Positions 50,626 through 59,361 of a stretch of 64,000 nt of DNA are shown here, one piece after another. The position numbers and the translations under genes were made by a program. The notes below the pieces were generated by a model. It did not search any database. It saw nothing but the letters and a program-made list of their open reading frames with translations, and was not told the origin of the DNA. Position 1 is the first letter of the stretch; each line of letters starts with the position of its first letter. Source of the stretch: Rhodospirillales bacterium URHD0017 (GTDB lineage Bacteria > Pseudomonadota > Alphaproteobacteria > Reyranellales > Reyranellaceae); assembly GCA_900110395.1 (NCBI GenBank), contig FODP01000006.1, positions 15,581 to 79,580 on the forward strand, read 5' to 3'.

Positions 50626-51449
50626 ATGACGAAGAGGCGCGCGTTCAGGTCCATGAAGTGCTGGGGCCGACACTACAGGATGCCGTTGTCTCTGCGAGCC
50701 TAACTGAGGGAACCTCTCCGCGGCGGTTCACAATTGACGAATGCTGGGCACGAGGCCGCTTCGAAGGAAGCCTGTTCGCGCCGACTACCGAACGCAGCTT
50801 CGGGTGGCGCGGTGACTACATCCGGAGTCGCTTTCCGTTGCTACCTCGCGATCACAAGGACCGCGAGATCGATCCTAATCTCATATGGCCTGAGATCGCA
50901 CGTCTCAACGGATCGCCTCAATCGGCGCTTCAGAAGGCGTTGGGACGTGACGCCGCCACTGTCGAGCAGGTGCTACAGATCGCCGAGCAACAGGACATTC
51001 TCTTCCGGCTGCCCTATTGGGTGGCGCCCGGTGAGGCGAGCGAGCGAACCCCGCTGATCTATTGGACCGATAGTGGCTTGCTGCATCGCTTGCTGGGAGA
51101 GCGCGAACCGGAGGAGATGAGTGATCTAAGGCGTGGCAAGAGCTACGAAGGTTTCGCGATCGGTGCCGTTGTCTCGGCCGCAGGTCCAGGCGCTATTGCC
51201 CGTGTGTGGGGGCGGGGACAGGATGAGATCGACCTGGTCCTCGAATGGACCGGGAACCCCGAACGGTGGGCGATCGAGATTACCTCCTCTCAGACCAAAA
51301 AGCTCAGCGCCGGCTTCCATCGCGGCTGCGAGGAGACGAATCCGACACGCGCGATCGTGATACAGCGCCTGAACCTGCCCATGGGAGGGCGCGGGGCTAT
51401 CGAACGGATGCAACTCATCGAAGTGCTGCGGGAGTTGCGACAACGCTAA
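50622..51449 (+). CDS. DUF4143-like protein lacking the AAA ATPase half
   Basis: The 275-residue product is coupled by ATGA to the NACHT protein. It matches the second half of the widespread AAA-DUF4143 proteins: ARGRFEGSLFAPTTERSFGW and RGDYIRSRF, IWPEIARLNGSPQSALQKAL, GRDAATVEQVLQIAEQQDIL (winged-helix part), then LIYWTDSGLLHRLLGE, RRGKSYEGFAIGAVVSAAGP and QDEIDLVLEWTGNPERWAIE. Relatives have a P-loop domain of about 200 residues first; none is present here. In the restriction-like core the usual ExK reads EIT, so nuclease activity is doubtful, although Lys residues follow shortly. It may be a DNA-binding or inhibitory partner of the NACHT protein. Confidence 0.75.
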   Translation: MNDEEARVQVHEVLGPTLQDAVVSASLTEGTSPRRFTIDECWARGRFEGSLFAPTTERSFGWRGDYIRSRFPLLPRDHKDREIDPNLIWPEIARLNGSPQSALQKALGRDAATVEQVLQIAEQQDILFRLPYWVAPGEASERTPLIYWTDSGLLHRLLGEREPEEMSDLRRGKSYEGFAIGAVVSAAGPGAIARVWGRGQDEIDLVLEWTGNPERWAIEITSSQTKKLSAGFHRGCEETNPTRAIVIQRLNLPMGGRGAIERMQLIEVLRELRQR

Positions 51450-51634
51450 GAACTGCCCACTTATTGACATTCAGCCCATGCCCTTCCTGCGAACTTAGCG
51501 AGAGTTGAACAGTTTCTATCCAAGACTTGACCACATCGAGATGCAGCACGAAGCAGGCGCCCGCGAAACGAGGGCCCCGCAGCGCTTGTCGCGAGGCCTT
51601 GGATGAAGAGGCCGAGCAGAAGAGGCCAAGTAGT

Positions 51635-51652
51635 TAGCACTTAAGAGTGCTA
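51635..51652. terminator. short hairpin between convergent operons
   Basis: TAGCACT (51635-51641) pairs with AGTGCTA (51646-51652) around TAAG, in the 232-bp gap between the convergent plus- and minus-strand island operons. The stem is only 7 bp and no T-run follows, so this is a weak candidate. The rest of the gap shows no gene. Confidence 0.35.
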
Positions 51653-51681
51653 GCGCCGCCCGAACCACATAGCATAGCGGC

Positions 51682-52233
51682 TCAACCCTCTTCGTCGGCT
51701 GGCATGACGAGAGATTTGCCGCCGCAGTGGCGATGGTAGATGATGATTGATAACAACGCCGCCAGCATATAGCGGTGCCGATCCTCCATATCGTCGATGT
51801 GCTTTTGGCCACGGGCCATCGCAGCGTGCACACGCCCGGCTGCGGCGGCTATCAGGTTCCTCTGATCCAGATCGCCGAATGCGCCCCGTTCGAGTAAACC
51901 GACATAATCCGCACCAACCCACCGGCTGCCTTGCTTGCCGATAGGCCATTTCGAGTCGCGCACAGCCCGCTCGGCCAGTATGTCTTCATGGTCATGGTAA
52001 CTGAGTGGCCGCGGGCACGTCGCGACCAACTCAATGACCTGATTGAGGTCCTCAGCAAAACTGGAAGCTTCGGGTGCGTACTTCTTCGCATCATGATCCC
52101 ATTCAGCTTCCCAATTGCCCGCAATATGACTCAACGGTTTGAGCACATACTGATCGATACACATGCTCCAGCTGAAGAACTCGCGAAACTTTTCGATGGA
52201 GCGCGACCCAGGAGCGCCGTCCCGATCATCCAT
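51682..52233 (-). CDS. island protein of unknown function
   Basis: The 183-residue product from ATG 52233 reads DGAPGSRSIEKFREFFSWSM, YVLKPLSHIAGNWEAEWDHD, ELVATCPRPLSYHDHEDILA and RHRYMLAALLSIIIYHRHCG. It is mostly helical, His/Asp-rich and without recognisable motifs; YHDHED could bind metal but this is speculative. Its start overlaps the end of the restriction-like gene upstream (52226-52233), so the two are translationally coupled. Confidence 0.6.
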   Translation of the reverse strand: MDDRDGAPGSRSIEKFREFFSWSMCIDQYVLKPLSHIAGNWEAEWDHDAKKYAPEASSFAEDLNQVIELVATCPRPLSYHDHEDILAERAVRDSKWPIGKQGSRWVGADYVGLLERGAFGDLDQRNLIAAAAGRVHAAMARGQKHIDDMEDRHRYMLAALLSIIIYHRHCGGKSLVMPADEEG

Positions 52234-52759
52234 CCCTGTCATTGAAAACTACCCTCCTCTTCCGGTCAGTTTCGCGTGCTGGCGCCGGCCAGATCTTCTG
52301 TCCAAGCCGCTTGAACTCACCCACCCCCAACGACCCGCGCTCCCGTGCCTTCGACCCCGGCACATCCAGGCGGTTTGCGACATGGCCGTAATCCGCTTCC
52401 CACATCTCGCGCGGCTCCAAGGTCTTGTTGTCGAGCAGCACCAACAGAACCTTGTCGCAGGCAGCGCCCTTCTTGATGCGGCCGACTCTCTGCCCCGGTT
52501 TCGCGTCCGGCCCATAAGCGCGGCCCTTGATCTGGACGCGCTGTTGTCCTTCAGGCGGATGCCGGATTGCGTCGTAGCCAGCTGTGCGCGGTGGGGCGAG
52601 TTCGAGGCCGAGCGTTTCCGCGGCCACATACTCAGCAATTTCGCCGGTAACGCCCAGAGGCTTGCCCGTAAGCACGTAGTACTCGGCCGCCAGTAGCTTT
52701 ACCGCCGCCAGTAGCTCCTTCAGGCGGCGGGCCGCCTTGTCTTCCATCTTGGCAGACAT
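52226..52759 (-). CDS. restriction-endonuclease-like protein (DUF6998-type)
   Basis: The 177-residue product begins with a helix (KAARRLKELLAAVKLLAAEY), then GVTGEIAEYVAAETLGLELA, TAGYDAIRHPPEGQQRVQIK with the next G, KVLLVLLDNKTLEPREMWEA and GSLGVGEFKRLGQKIW. The order E (GEIAEY), D (YDAI), QxK (VQIK) is the small restriction-like fold that I associate with DUF6998; Gln replacing Glu in the last motif is a common active variant. It may cut DNA or be a substrate-binding fold only. It couples to the gene downstream and follows the larger nuclease-like gene by 108 bp. Confidence 0.7.
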   Translation of the reverse strand: MSAKMEDKAARRLKELLAAVKLLAAEYYVLTGKPLGVTGEIAEYVAAETLGLELAPPRTAGYDAIRHPPEGQQRVQIKGRAYGPDAKPGQRVGRIKKGAACDKVLLVLLDNKTLEPREMWEADYGHVANRLDVPGSKARERGSLGVGEFKRLGQKIWPAPARETDRKRRVVFNDRDG

Positions 52760-52867
52760 ATGAACACGAGCGGCGCCGCCAGTGGCCGCGAGACTGCGTT
52801 CAACGTGCCGTTATCCCCAAGATTCCTGCCGCCGGGAAAGCCGCGGGACTTTGACGGATTGACGAGT

Positions 52868-54637
52868 TCAGCGATCGAGCTTTACCTCGTCGTTGTCTCT
52901 AAACTCCGGAAAAACCTCCTTAATCGCGTGCCCTATGACTTCCTTGCTCGTCGCAATCAAGGACTGGTTTGGAACGAGGTTCGAAGCGAAAGCCGAGTGG
53001 GCCGTGAAATTGTGAAGCGTCTCAATGCGATCGGGCACCCCCGAATCGTATGCCGCCAGTAAGTCGCGCAGCGCGAAGTTGTTCACCGAGGTTTCCAGCT
53101 TCTCCAAATCGTCGATGGTCATGACGATCAGGGACACGACACGCGTGCCCTTCGGCGGCCTGTTCAGTAGCTTTTGGAATTCGTTGTTCAGGAAGTGGCC
53201 GAATACAGGCGCGCTGAGGTTGATATCGTGCACGAGTAGAACGGGATAGAAGACGCGCGTCTCAGAAAACGGCTGGGCCCAAGCGGCTTTTGCGTTGGCG
53301 AAGATTTCGTTGAGAATGCGGGCGAGCTGGGCAACCCCCTTGGGCCGCTCCCGCGGCTTGTTCGACACGCCGTAGAGCGCGTTCAAGCTTTCGGTGAGCC
53401 CGCCCTGCGAGTCATCAAGTATGGCATCTTCCCTGAGCCATGCCGCCTTGATTTCGAACAGGACCGCATCGGTCACGTTGTTCAGGACGGCATCGATTTC
53501 GAGGTTGCCGCCGATCTCGACGTTCCGTTGGAGCCGCGCGACAAGGCCCGGAGGCGCCGGGTACATCCGATCAAGCATGGCCCCCGCATAGTCCTCAAAA
53601 GCAAGGCCGAACGCGCCGAAGATTTCGTTCCCCTTCCCTGTTACCCGGGCGGCGGCGGCCGTGGCATGAAACAGCGGTCCCACCGAGACCTTCTCGCTAA
53701 GGAAGGTCGGATCGGGAATGCAAGCGCGGTCATCGCGGCCCGTAATGATGATGCGGTCGCGTAAAGCGCGATAGCCGCTGGTCTCAAAGCGCCTGCCCCA
53801 GAGGCCGTCGACAAGCTTTTCCGCGTTTTGAGATTCAAGTGCCAGATAGTTAGGCACGATATCCTTGTAGGCGCTTTCTCCGGACATACTTGACGGCGAG
53901 AACATCCCAAGGTGCGGCGAGTCGGCTTTGGTAAAGGCCGTGAGACCGATGGTAATGATGAGGTACTGCTCGACAGTCAGCTTTGTTGCTTGCTGGAACA
54001 GCATCGGGAAGTCGGGATAGCGCTCGGGCATGTGCTTCGTGAACAAGAGCCAGCCGCGCGCCAGCGTTTGGGCCTGGTTGGGGGCCTGGCCGGATTCCTC
54101 GATGCCCTTGCGAAACGGGCCAAGCGCGCGCAGGCGATCAATCTCCGGGGCGCCAGAGGACTGCAGCCGGTTCGCGTAGATGCGATGGCTCCAGATCTTG
54201 CTGCAGATCAGAGCCGCGCGCGCGAATGTCTCTCGGTTGCGCGCATTGCTGTCACCATAGAACTTTGGGTCGGCGGGGCCGTCGGCGGCGTGTCTGACGG
54301 TCCACCGCAGCAATTCCAGGAGCTGGCCACGAAAGAAGATCGGCGGCGGGTAGCCAAGGCCGCGCTCTTTGATGAAGGCATTGATACGGACCGATGAACC
54401 CGCCGGCAGCAAGTCACGGATCATCCGTTCCTGCTGCTCCTTTGGCTCGGGGCCTGCGTAGCCCGAAACCGCCGTGTTGGCGCGGCAGCAGGCGATGATC
54501 GTTTCGTTCCTGTTTAAGCCTGAGAGAAGCTGGACCAGCGTACGCTCATCGGCCTTCATCTCCGGGAACACGACCTCCGGCGGCACAAAGATAGCAATGT
54601 CAGCAGCGGGGATGCGCGGTGATCTCATAGAGGCCAC
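52868..54637 (-). CDS. large unknown protein with PD-(D/E)xK nuclease motif
   Basis: The 589-residue product is not assigned to a named family. The N-terminal 330 residues are helical with Cys/Trp-containing segments (IIACCRANTAVSGYAGPEPK, FFRGQLLELLRWTVRHAADG, ARGWLLFTKHMPERYPDFPM). The C-terminal part has EIFGAFGLAFEDYAGAMLDR, IGGNLEIDAVLNNVTDAVLF (Glu/Asp, about 382) and FEIKAAWLRED (ExK, about 395), a clear nuclease-like core, followed by FYPVLLVHDINLSAPVFGHF and VVSLIVMTIDDLEKL. ATG 54637 or 54628 may start it. It lies in a probable minus-strand operon with two tiny upstream genes and the DUF6998-like gene. Probable genome defence (inference). Confidence 0.72.
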   Translation of the reverse strand: MASMRSPRIPAADIAIFVPPEVVFPEMKADERTLVQLLSGLNRNETIIACCRANTAVSGYAGPEPKEQQERMIRDLLPAGSSVRINAFIKERGLGYPPPIFFRGQLLELLRWTVRHAADGPADPKFYGDSNARNRETFARAALICSKIWSHRIYANRLQSSGAPEIDRLRALGPFRKGIEESGQAPNQAQTLARGWLLFTKHMPERYPDFPMLFQQATKLTVEQYLIITIGLTAFTKADSPHLGMFSPSSMSGESAYKDIVPNYLALESQNAEKLVDGLWGRRFETSGYRALRDRIIITGRDDRACIPDPTFLSEKVSVGPLFHATAAAARVTGKGNEIFGAFGLAFEDYAGAMLDRMYPAPPGLVARLQRNVEIGGNLEIDAVLNNVTDAVLFEIKAAWLREDAILDDSQGGLTESLNALYGVSNKPRERPKGVAQLARILNEIFANAKAAWAQPFSETRVFYPVLLVHDINLSAPVFGHFLNNEFQKLLNRPPKGTRVVSLIVMTIDDLEKLETSVNNFALRDLLAAYDSGVPDRIETLHNFTAHSAFASNLVPNQSLIATSKEVIGHAIKEVFPEFRDNDEVKLDR

Positions 54638-54742
54638 TACGAATGCAGGCTTTCCTTGGCTCGGGCCTGCGTTCGCCGCTCGCGCCCGCGCTGTGCGTTT
54701 CCGGAGTCAGGAATTTCACCGTCGCCTTTCAGCGAAGGGCGC

Positions 54743-54919
54743 CTACTGCTCTTTTTCATCCTCGAACTTCATATTCCGGACGGTCCACCACTCCATCTTA
54801 TAGAAAATCCCGGTCGCCTGCCGGATTGACAGGCCGAAATGCGCGGCCATCCGCCGGAAAGCGGAGGCAGCGGCCCTTCTGTCCTCTTCGAGCCCGAACT
54901 CCTGCCGCGCTTCACACAT
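54743..54919 (-). CDS. 58-residue island protein
   Basis: The frame from ATG 54919 encodes MCEARQEFGLEEDRRAAASA, then FRRMAAHFGLSIRQATGIFY and KMEWWTVRNMKFEDEKEQ before a TAG. FRRMAAHFGLSIRQATGIFYK looks like a helix-turn-helix, so it may be a small regulator or antitoxin-like protein. It overlaps the upstream 39-residue frame by 8 bp and lies 105 bp before the 589-residue gene. Support is composition, overlap and helix pattern only. Confidence 0.5.
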   Translation of the reverse strand: MCEARQEFGLEEDRRAAASAFRRMAAHFGLSIRQATGIFYKMEWWTVRNMKFEDEKEQ

Positions 54920-55031
54920 AGCGGCGTGCCCAAAAATCGTTGTGAGGGATGCTTTTCACTGCGGCATACACCTCCCACGGCGACAAGGCGCGGCATGTCT
55001 TTAAGTTCGAGAGTGAATACGGCGCTTTCAT
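54912..55031 (-). CDS. 39-residue possible leader or small protein
   Basis: ATG 55031 opens a frame MKAPYSLSNLKTCRALSPWE then VYAAVKSIPHNDFWARRYV, ending at 54912 inside the start of the 58-residue gene (TATGTGTGA). The overlap suggests coupling. A short frame like this can arise by chance; the regular amino-acid composition is the only other support. The 170 bp from here to glnS must hold both divergent promoters. Confidence 0.4.
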   Translation of the reverse strand: MKAPYSLSNLKTCRALSPWEVYAAVKSIPHNDFWARRYV

Positions 55032-55200
55032 GGGGCGGCCGCCTTCTCCCTGAGGGGTGCGCCGCTGCTCGATCGGTCTATATAGTGCCGGCGAATGACA
55101 GTACCGGCATGGCCGAGACATAGCCGGGCACGCCGGCAGTGCTACAATCGGCTTGGCTGCAGATTGCCCGTGTACGCGCCCGTGTGGAGATGACAGCTAG

Positions 55201-56895
55201 ATGAACGACAAGAAGCCGGTCCCGGAGGGCGCCGCAAGCGAAGAGCCCCGGGATTTCATTCGCGACATGGTCCAGGCCGACCTCGCCAGCGGCCGGGTGC
55301 CGGGCATCGTCACGCGCTTTCCACCGGAGCCGAACGGCTATCTGCATCTCGGTCACGCCAAGTCGATCTGCCTGAACTTCGGACTTGCCGTCGAAACCGG
55401 CGGCCGCTGCCACCTTCGCTTCGACGACACCAATCCCGTGAAGGAGGAGCAGGAGTACATCGACGCCATCAAGCGGGACGTGCACTGGCTCGGTTTCGAC
55501 TGGGGCGAGCATCTGCACCATGCGTCGGACTATTTCCAGACCCTGTACGACTGGGCCGAGCACCTCATTCGCGCCGGCCTCGCCTATGTCGACGACACGC
55601 CGCCCGACGAGATGCGGGCGATGCGCGGCACGCTGACCGAACCGGGCCGTGCGTCGGCCGATCGCGACCGTCCGGTGGAAACCAATCTCGGCCTGTTCCG
55701 CGACATGCGCGCCGGAAAGTTTCCGAACGGCGCCTGCGTGCTGCGGGCGAAGATCGACCTTGCGTCCGGCAACATGAACCTGCGCGACCCCGTCCTGTAT
55801 CGCATCCTGCACGCGCCCCACCCGCGCACCGGGACCGAGTGGTGCATCTACCCGACCTACGATTTCGCGCATGGCCAGTCCGACGCCCTGGAGCATGTCA
55901 CCCACTCGCTCTGTACCCTGGAATTCGAGGACCACCGTCCGCTCTACGACTGGTTCCTCGACCACCTGCCGGTCCCGTCGCGGCCCCGCCAGACCGAGTT
56001 CGCCCGCCTCAATCTCGGATACACGGTCCTTTCCAAGCGCCACCTGACGGACCTGGTCCGGCGCGGCATCGTGAGCGGCTGGGACGATCCGCGCATGCCG
56101 ACCCTGGCGGGCCTGCGCCGCCGCGGCGTGCCGCCGGAGGCGATCCGCGAGTTCGTGCGGCGCATCGGCATGTCCAAGGCCAACAGCGTCGTCGATCTCG
56201 CCATGTTCGATCACGCGATCCGCGACCGCCTCAACCAGGTGGCCCAGCGGCGCATGGCGGTCCTGCGGCCGCTCAAGCTCGTGATCGAGAATTTTCCCGA
56301 GGACCACGTCGAGGAGCTGGAGGCCGTCAACCATCCGGCGGACCCGGCTGCCGGCACGCGCACCCTGCGCTTCGGCAGGGAGGTTTACATCGAGCGCGAC
56401 GACTTCATGGAGAACCCGCCGAACAAGTTCTTCCGGATGGCGATGGGACGAGAGGTGCGGTTGCGCTACGCCTTCCTCGTCACCTGCCGCCAGGTCGTGA
56501 AGGACGCGGACGGCAACGTGGTGGAGCTGCGCTGCACCTACGATCCGGCCAGCCGCGGCGGCAACGCGCCGGACGGCCGGAAGGTGAAGGCCACCCTGCA
56601 CTGGGTGTCGGGCCGCGACGCCCGCCCCGCCGAGGTCCGCCTGTACAGCACGCTCTTCAAGCGCCCCGACCCGGGAGCCGGTGGCGATCTGGACGCCGAC
56701 TTGAATCCAGGCTCGCTCGAGGTCGTGTCGGGCGCGCTGGCGGAGCCCTCGCTGGCGGAGATGCCCGTGGGCGAAGCCGTGCAGTTCGAGCGGCTGGGCT
56801 ATTTCTGCCCGGACGCGGCGAGCCAACCGGACGCCCTGGTGTTCAACCGCACGATCGAGCTGCGCGACACCTGGGCAAAGATGCAGGTCGGATAA
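55201..56895 (+). CDS. glnS: glutamine--tRNA ligase
   Basis: The 564-residue class I synthetase charges tRNA-Gln. It shows the GlnRS-specific [20 protein letters not shown] (HIGH motif as HLGH, about 50), [20 protein letters not shown], the class-conserved [20 protein letters not shown] and [14 protein letters not shown] region [20 protein letters not shown] (about 277), and the C-terminal beta-barrel anticodon domains ([20 protein letters not shown]). Many alphaproteobacteria lack GlnRS and use the GatCAB transamidation route, so the gene may be of transferred origin in this lineage. It is not obviously co-transcribed with the island. Confidence 0.95.
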   Translation: MNDKKPVPEGAASEEPRDFIRDMVQADLASGRVPGIVTRFPPEPNGYLHLGHAKSICLNFGLAVETGGRCHLRFDDTNPVKEEQEYIDAIKRDVHWLGFDWGEHLHHASDYFQTLYDWAEHLIRAGLAYVDDTPPDEMRAMRGTLTEPGRASADRDRPVETNLGLFRDMRAGKFPNGACVLRAKIDLASGNMNLRDPVLYRILHAPHPRTGTEWCIYPTYDFAHGQSDALEHVTHSLCTLEFEDHRPLYDWFLDHLPVPSRPRQTEFARLNLGYTVLSKRHLTDLVRRGIVSGWDDPRMPTLAGLRRRGVPPEAIREFVRRIGMSKANSVVDLAMFDHAIRDRLNQVAQRRMAVLRPLKLVIENFPEDHVEELEAVNHPADPAAGTRTLRFGREVYIERDDFMENPPNKFFRMAMGREVRLRYAFLVTCRQVVKDADGNVVELRCTYDPASRGGNAPDGRKVKATLHWVSGRDARPAEVRLYSTLFKRPDPGAGGDLDADLNPGSLEVVSGALAEPSLAEMPVGEAVQFERLGYFCPDAASQPDALVFNRTIELRDTWAKMQVG

Positions 56896-56903
56896 CGGAG
56901 GGC

Positions 56904-57377
56904 ATGGTGGCGAAACGAATCGTGGAGAGCCCGCAGGCGATGAAGGCGCTGGTTGGCCAGGAGCTGGGAGTCAGCGACTGGCTGGTCATGACACAGGAAC
57001 GCATCGACACGTTTGCCGAGGCTAGCGGCGACCATCAATGGATCCATGTCGATGTCGAGCGCTGCAAGACCGACATGCCGGACGGCAAGACCATCGCCCA
57101 CGGCAATCTCACCTTTTCCGTGATCTCCACTTTCGGGAAGGATGTCCTCAGGATCGACAATGTGCGGAACGGCATCAACTACGGCTCGAACAAGGTGCGG
57201 TACACCAGCCCCGTGCAGGTCGGGGCGCGCATCCGCGGCCGCCAGAAGCTGCTCGCCGCCGACGACATGCCGAACGGCGGCATTCGCATGACCTACCAAT
57301 GGACCGTCGAGATCGAGGGCAAGGAGCGTCCGGCCTGTGTCGCCGAGACCATGAGCATCGCCTACGCCAAGACCTGA
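56904..57377 (+). CDS. MaoC-like (hotdog-fold) dehydratase
   Basis: The 157-residue product has the MaoC/NodN hydratase-2 motif DWLVMTQERIDTFAEASGDH then QWIHVDVERC (catalytic Asp and His), KTIAHGNLTFSVISTFG, INYGSNKVRYTSPVQVGARI and RMTYQWTVEIEGKERPACVA. These enzymes hydrate enoyl-CoA. ACGGAGGGC upstream supports ATG 56904. It is only 8 bp after glnS and probably co-transcribed, an odd pairing. Confidence 0.93.
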   Translation: MVAKRIVESPQAMKALVGQELGVSDWLVMTQERIDTFAEASGDHQWIHVDVERCKTDMPDGKTIAHGNLTFSVISTFGKDVLRIDNVRNGINYGSNKVRYTSPVQVGARIRGRQKLLAADDMPNGGIRMTYQWTVEIEGKERPACVAETMSIAYAKT

Positions 57378-57480
57378 GCGGCCGCGCTCAGCGTCGCCGC
57401 AGCCCTTCCGACCGGGGCCGCACACCGGCGGCGACGGTGTCGCGCTCTTTGAGGGCCCGCGAGGAAGCACTGAGCGGTTT

Positions 57481-58836
57481 CTATTGGATGGAAACCCGGT
57501 GTCCCACAAAGGGATCGAGATAGATACGCGCGCCATCAGTAACAAGCAGGCGCTCTGAATTGCAGGACGGACATGTCCTGAACAGGAGATAGGGCGTCAG
57601 ATCCCTGTACAATCGTTCCTGAGAATCAAATAGATGGACCTTGCCGTTTCCCCGAATTCCGGCAGCGTCGGGAGCTGCCGCCAACTCCGTCTTGGTTTCC
57701 GGATTGATCAGGTTGCTGCCAACGAGTTCTTTGAGAGTGGCATAGTATCTGCCTTCCGCGAGGCCAAATTGGAGTGGCACCACAAGTCGATGCCGCCGCA
57801 GAAACGAGTCCACCTCCCTCTCAATCTTCTCGATTGTGGATTCGAGCGATGCAACGCATGGCTGGTAGGCTAAGTCCTGCGCATTAAGATAACCATGTCC
57901 GCGCATCTCATTTCTGAGTTGGACGACGTGTCCTTCTTCTGCGATCCGTAGCACTTCGGAAAGCATTCGATCTTGGGCGCCCGCACGACTGAGCGCCTGG
58001 ACCCACCAGCCGAGGGACGCGCGATCCGATACTTCCAGAGGTCGGTGCGCAATAGTTGCATGGGTCAAAACTAGATAACGGATAAGGCAATCGAAATGGT
58101 CGAACAGCATAAATAGTCTGGCCATCGGTACCTGTGCCTGGATGGCCTTGTGTCTGGTAACGGCTACGGGAAACGGCCAGGCATCGAAGTGCCGCGCTTT
58201 GGGCAGAAATGGTCCGGTATTGATAGCAGACAATCTTGAGGCCTCCATGACCTGAACGGTCTGCCCGATCAGAGCGTCGGGAATGCCGATGTCCTGGAAG
58301 GTCTGCATGCAGTCCCCGCAGATGTCTGCCGTCCTCAATTTGAGGTTCATTTGCTGTTTTTCAGCACAGAAATCATAGAAACATCCCCGAGGATCTTTGT
58401 GCCAGAGTCCTTCCCACGGTCTCCCCCGCTCGGTGACAAGAGCATTAAAGATCGCTTTTAGAACGTAGTGGGCGGAAATAACCGCCGGCGGAGCGGTTGT
58501 CACCCATGTGAAATCGCCGACGTGACCGAACGCATTGCGCATCTGGTCCGGGTCTTCGGTGGCATACCAGTTGAACTCGTTGGGAGATTTCATCAGCAGA
58601 AAAATGAATTCGGTGTCGGGGATTGCTTTCTTTGCTCGGGTATTGCGCAACGCGCCAAAGATGGCTGGCCAGGACAGCGTTTCGCTGTCGTCTCTTTCCA
58701 CGAGCAGATGACCAGGCTCGTATTTGATGACCACCGGACCTGAATGCAGGTCAAATAGGCGGACCACCTCTTCCGCCACTTGGCGACTCAAGCCACGCTC
58801 GCAGAACAATCGGACAACGAAGCGATCTTCAGGCAT
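57481..58836 (-). CDS. unknown cysteine-rich, zinc-ribbon-like protein
   Basis: The 451-residue product is not recognised. It begins MPEDRFVVRLFCERGLSRQV, then has GCFYDFCAEKQQMNLKLRTA followed by DICGDCMQTF (Cys cluster, about 155-180), a long helical middle with MLFDHFDCLIRYLVLTHATI, and a C-terminal RTCPSCNSERLLVTDGARIY with a CxxC pair. The Cys clusters suggest two metal sites. The gene is visibly less GC-rich than neighbours, contains rarer codons and stands alone between MaoC and FKBP genes, so it may be horizontally acquired. Confidence 0.65.
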   Translation of the reverse strand: MPEDRFVVRLFCERGLSRQVAEEVVRLFDLHSGPVVIKYEPGHLLVERDDSETLSWPAIFGALRNTRAKKAIPDTEFIFLLMKSPNEFNWYATEDPDQMRNAFGHVGDFTWVTTAPPAVISAHYVLKAIFNALVTERGRPWEGLWHKDPRGCFYDFCAEKQQMNLKLRTADICGDCMQTFQDIGIPDALIGQTVQVMEASRLSAINTGPFLPKARHFDAWPFPVAVTRHKAIQAQVPMARLFMLFDHFDCLIRYLVLTHATIAHRPLEVSDRASLGWWVQALSRAGAQDRMLSEVLRIAEEGHVVQLRNEMRGHGYLNAQDLAYQPCVASLESTIEKIEREVDSFLRRHRLVVPLQFGLAEGRYYATLKELVGSNLINPETKTELAAAPDAAGIRGNGKVHLFDSQERLYRDLTPYLLFRTCPSCNSERLLVTDGARIYLDPFVGHRVSIQ

Positions 58837-59226
58837 GTGGTTCCTGCTTCAGCAACTGGATTGGACTTCTAGCTTTTCCGGCTGCGCCCCCTTACCTGTC
58901 GCGAGCATATTCCTAGCGACGACGACGGTCGACCATACGGAAGCAGAGCTAAGGCTAAGGAAAGTGTGCCTATGACCCGGAAAGCGCGCTGATGCGGTTG
59001 ACGATCCGACCGATCCGGGTCTCCTCGACGGGCTAACGCAGGCATCGATCGGGAACGAAGACATTTCTTTGTGGGCACTAGCTGGCAGTCGGTACGGGAT
59101 TAGGCGCGCCGACGCTAACTGGCGAACACGGTCGCAGCCCTTCCCGCCCGGCCCCAACGTCGCTCAATACGGGCCACAACTCGAACTCAACCCGGCGATG
59201 ATGCAGCCGTGATGACTCCAGCTCGA

Positions 59227-59320
59227 CTCATTGCTGGGAGCCCGCCACTCCAGTGGCGCTCTTTCCTGACGCTGCAACATCGCATGAGCGGCACTGGAGT
59301 GCCGCGCTCCCAGCAATGAG
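59227..59320. repeat. palindromic element in a gene-free stretch
   Basis: The 525-bp stretch 58837-59361 holds no gene I can support. Near its end, CTCATTGCTGGGAG (59227-59240) is repeated perfectly inverted at 59307-59320. Each arm is followed inward by its own 7-bp stem (59243-59258; 59290-59305), and these inner stems are near copies of each other. The nested design resembles 5416-5499. Confidence 0.75.
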
Positions 59321-59361
59321 CGACCTCAGGTCATCTCGCGGCGGTTTGCGACCTGCGGCCC

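Noticed and set aside
54769..54996. 75-aa minus-strand frame near the small island genes
   Set aside because: Ser/Arg/Gly-rich out-of-frame translation; the 58-aa frame at 54743-54919 has better composition and an overlap with the upstream frame.
46477..55200. tRNA or integrase at the island edges
   Set aside because: No cloverleaf-forming sequence and no tyrosine or serine recombinase motif were seen near either edge.
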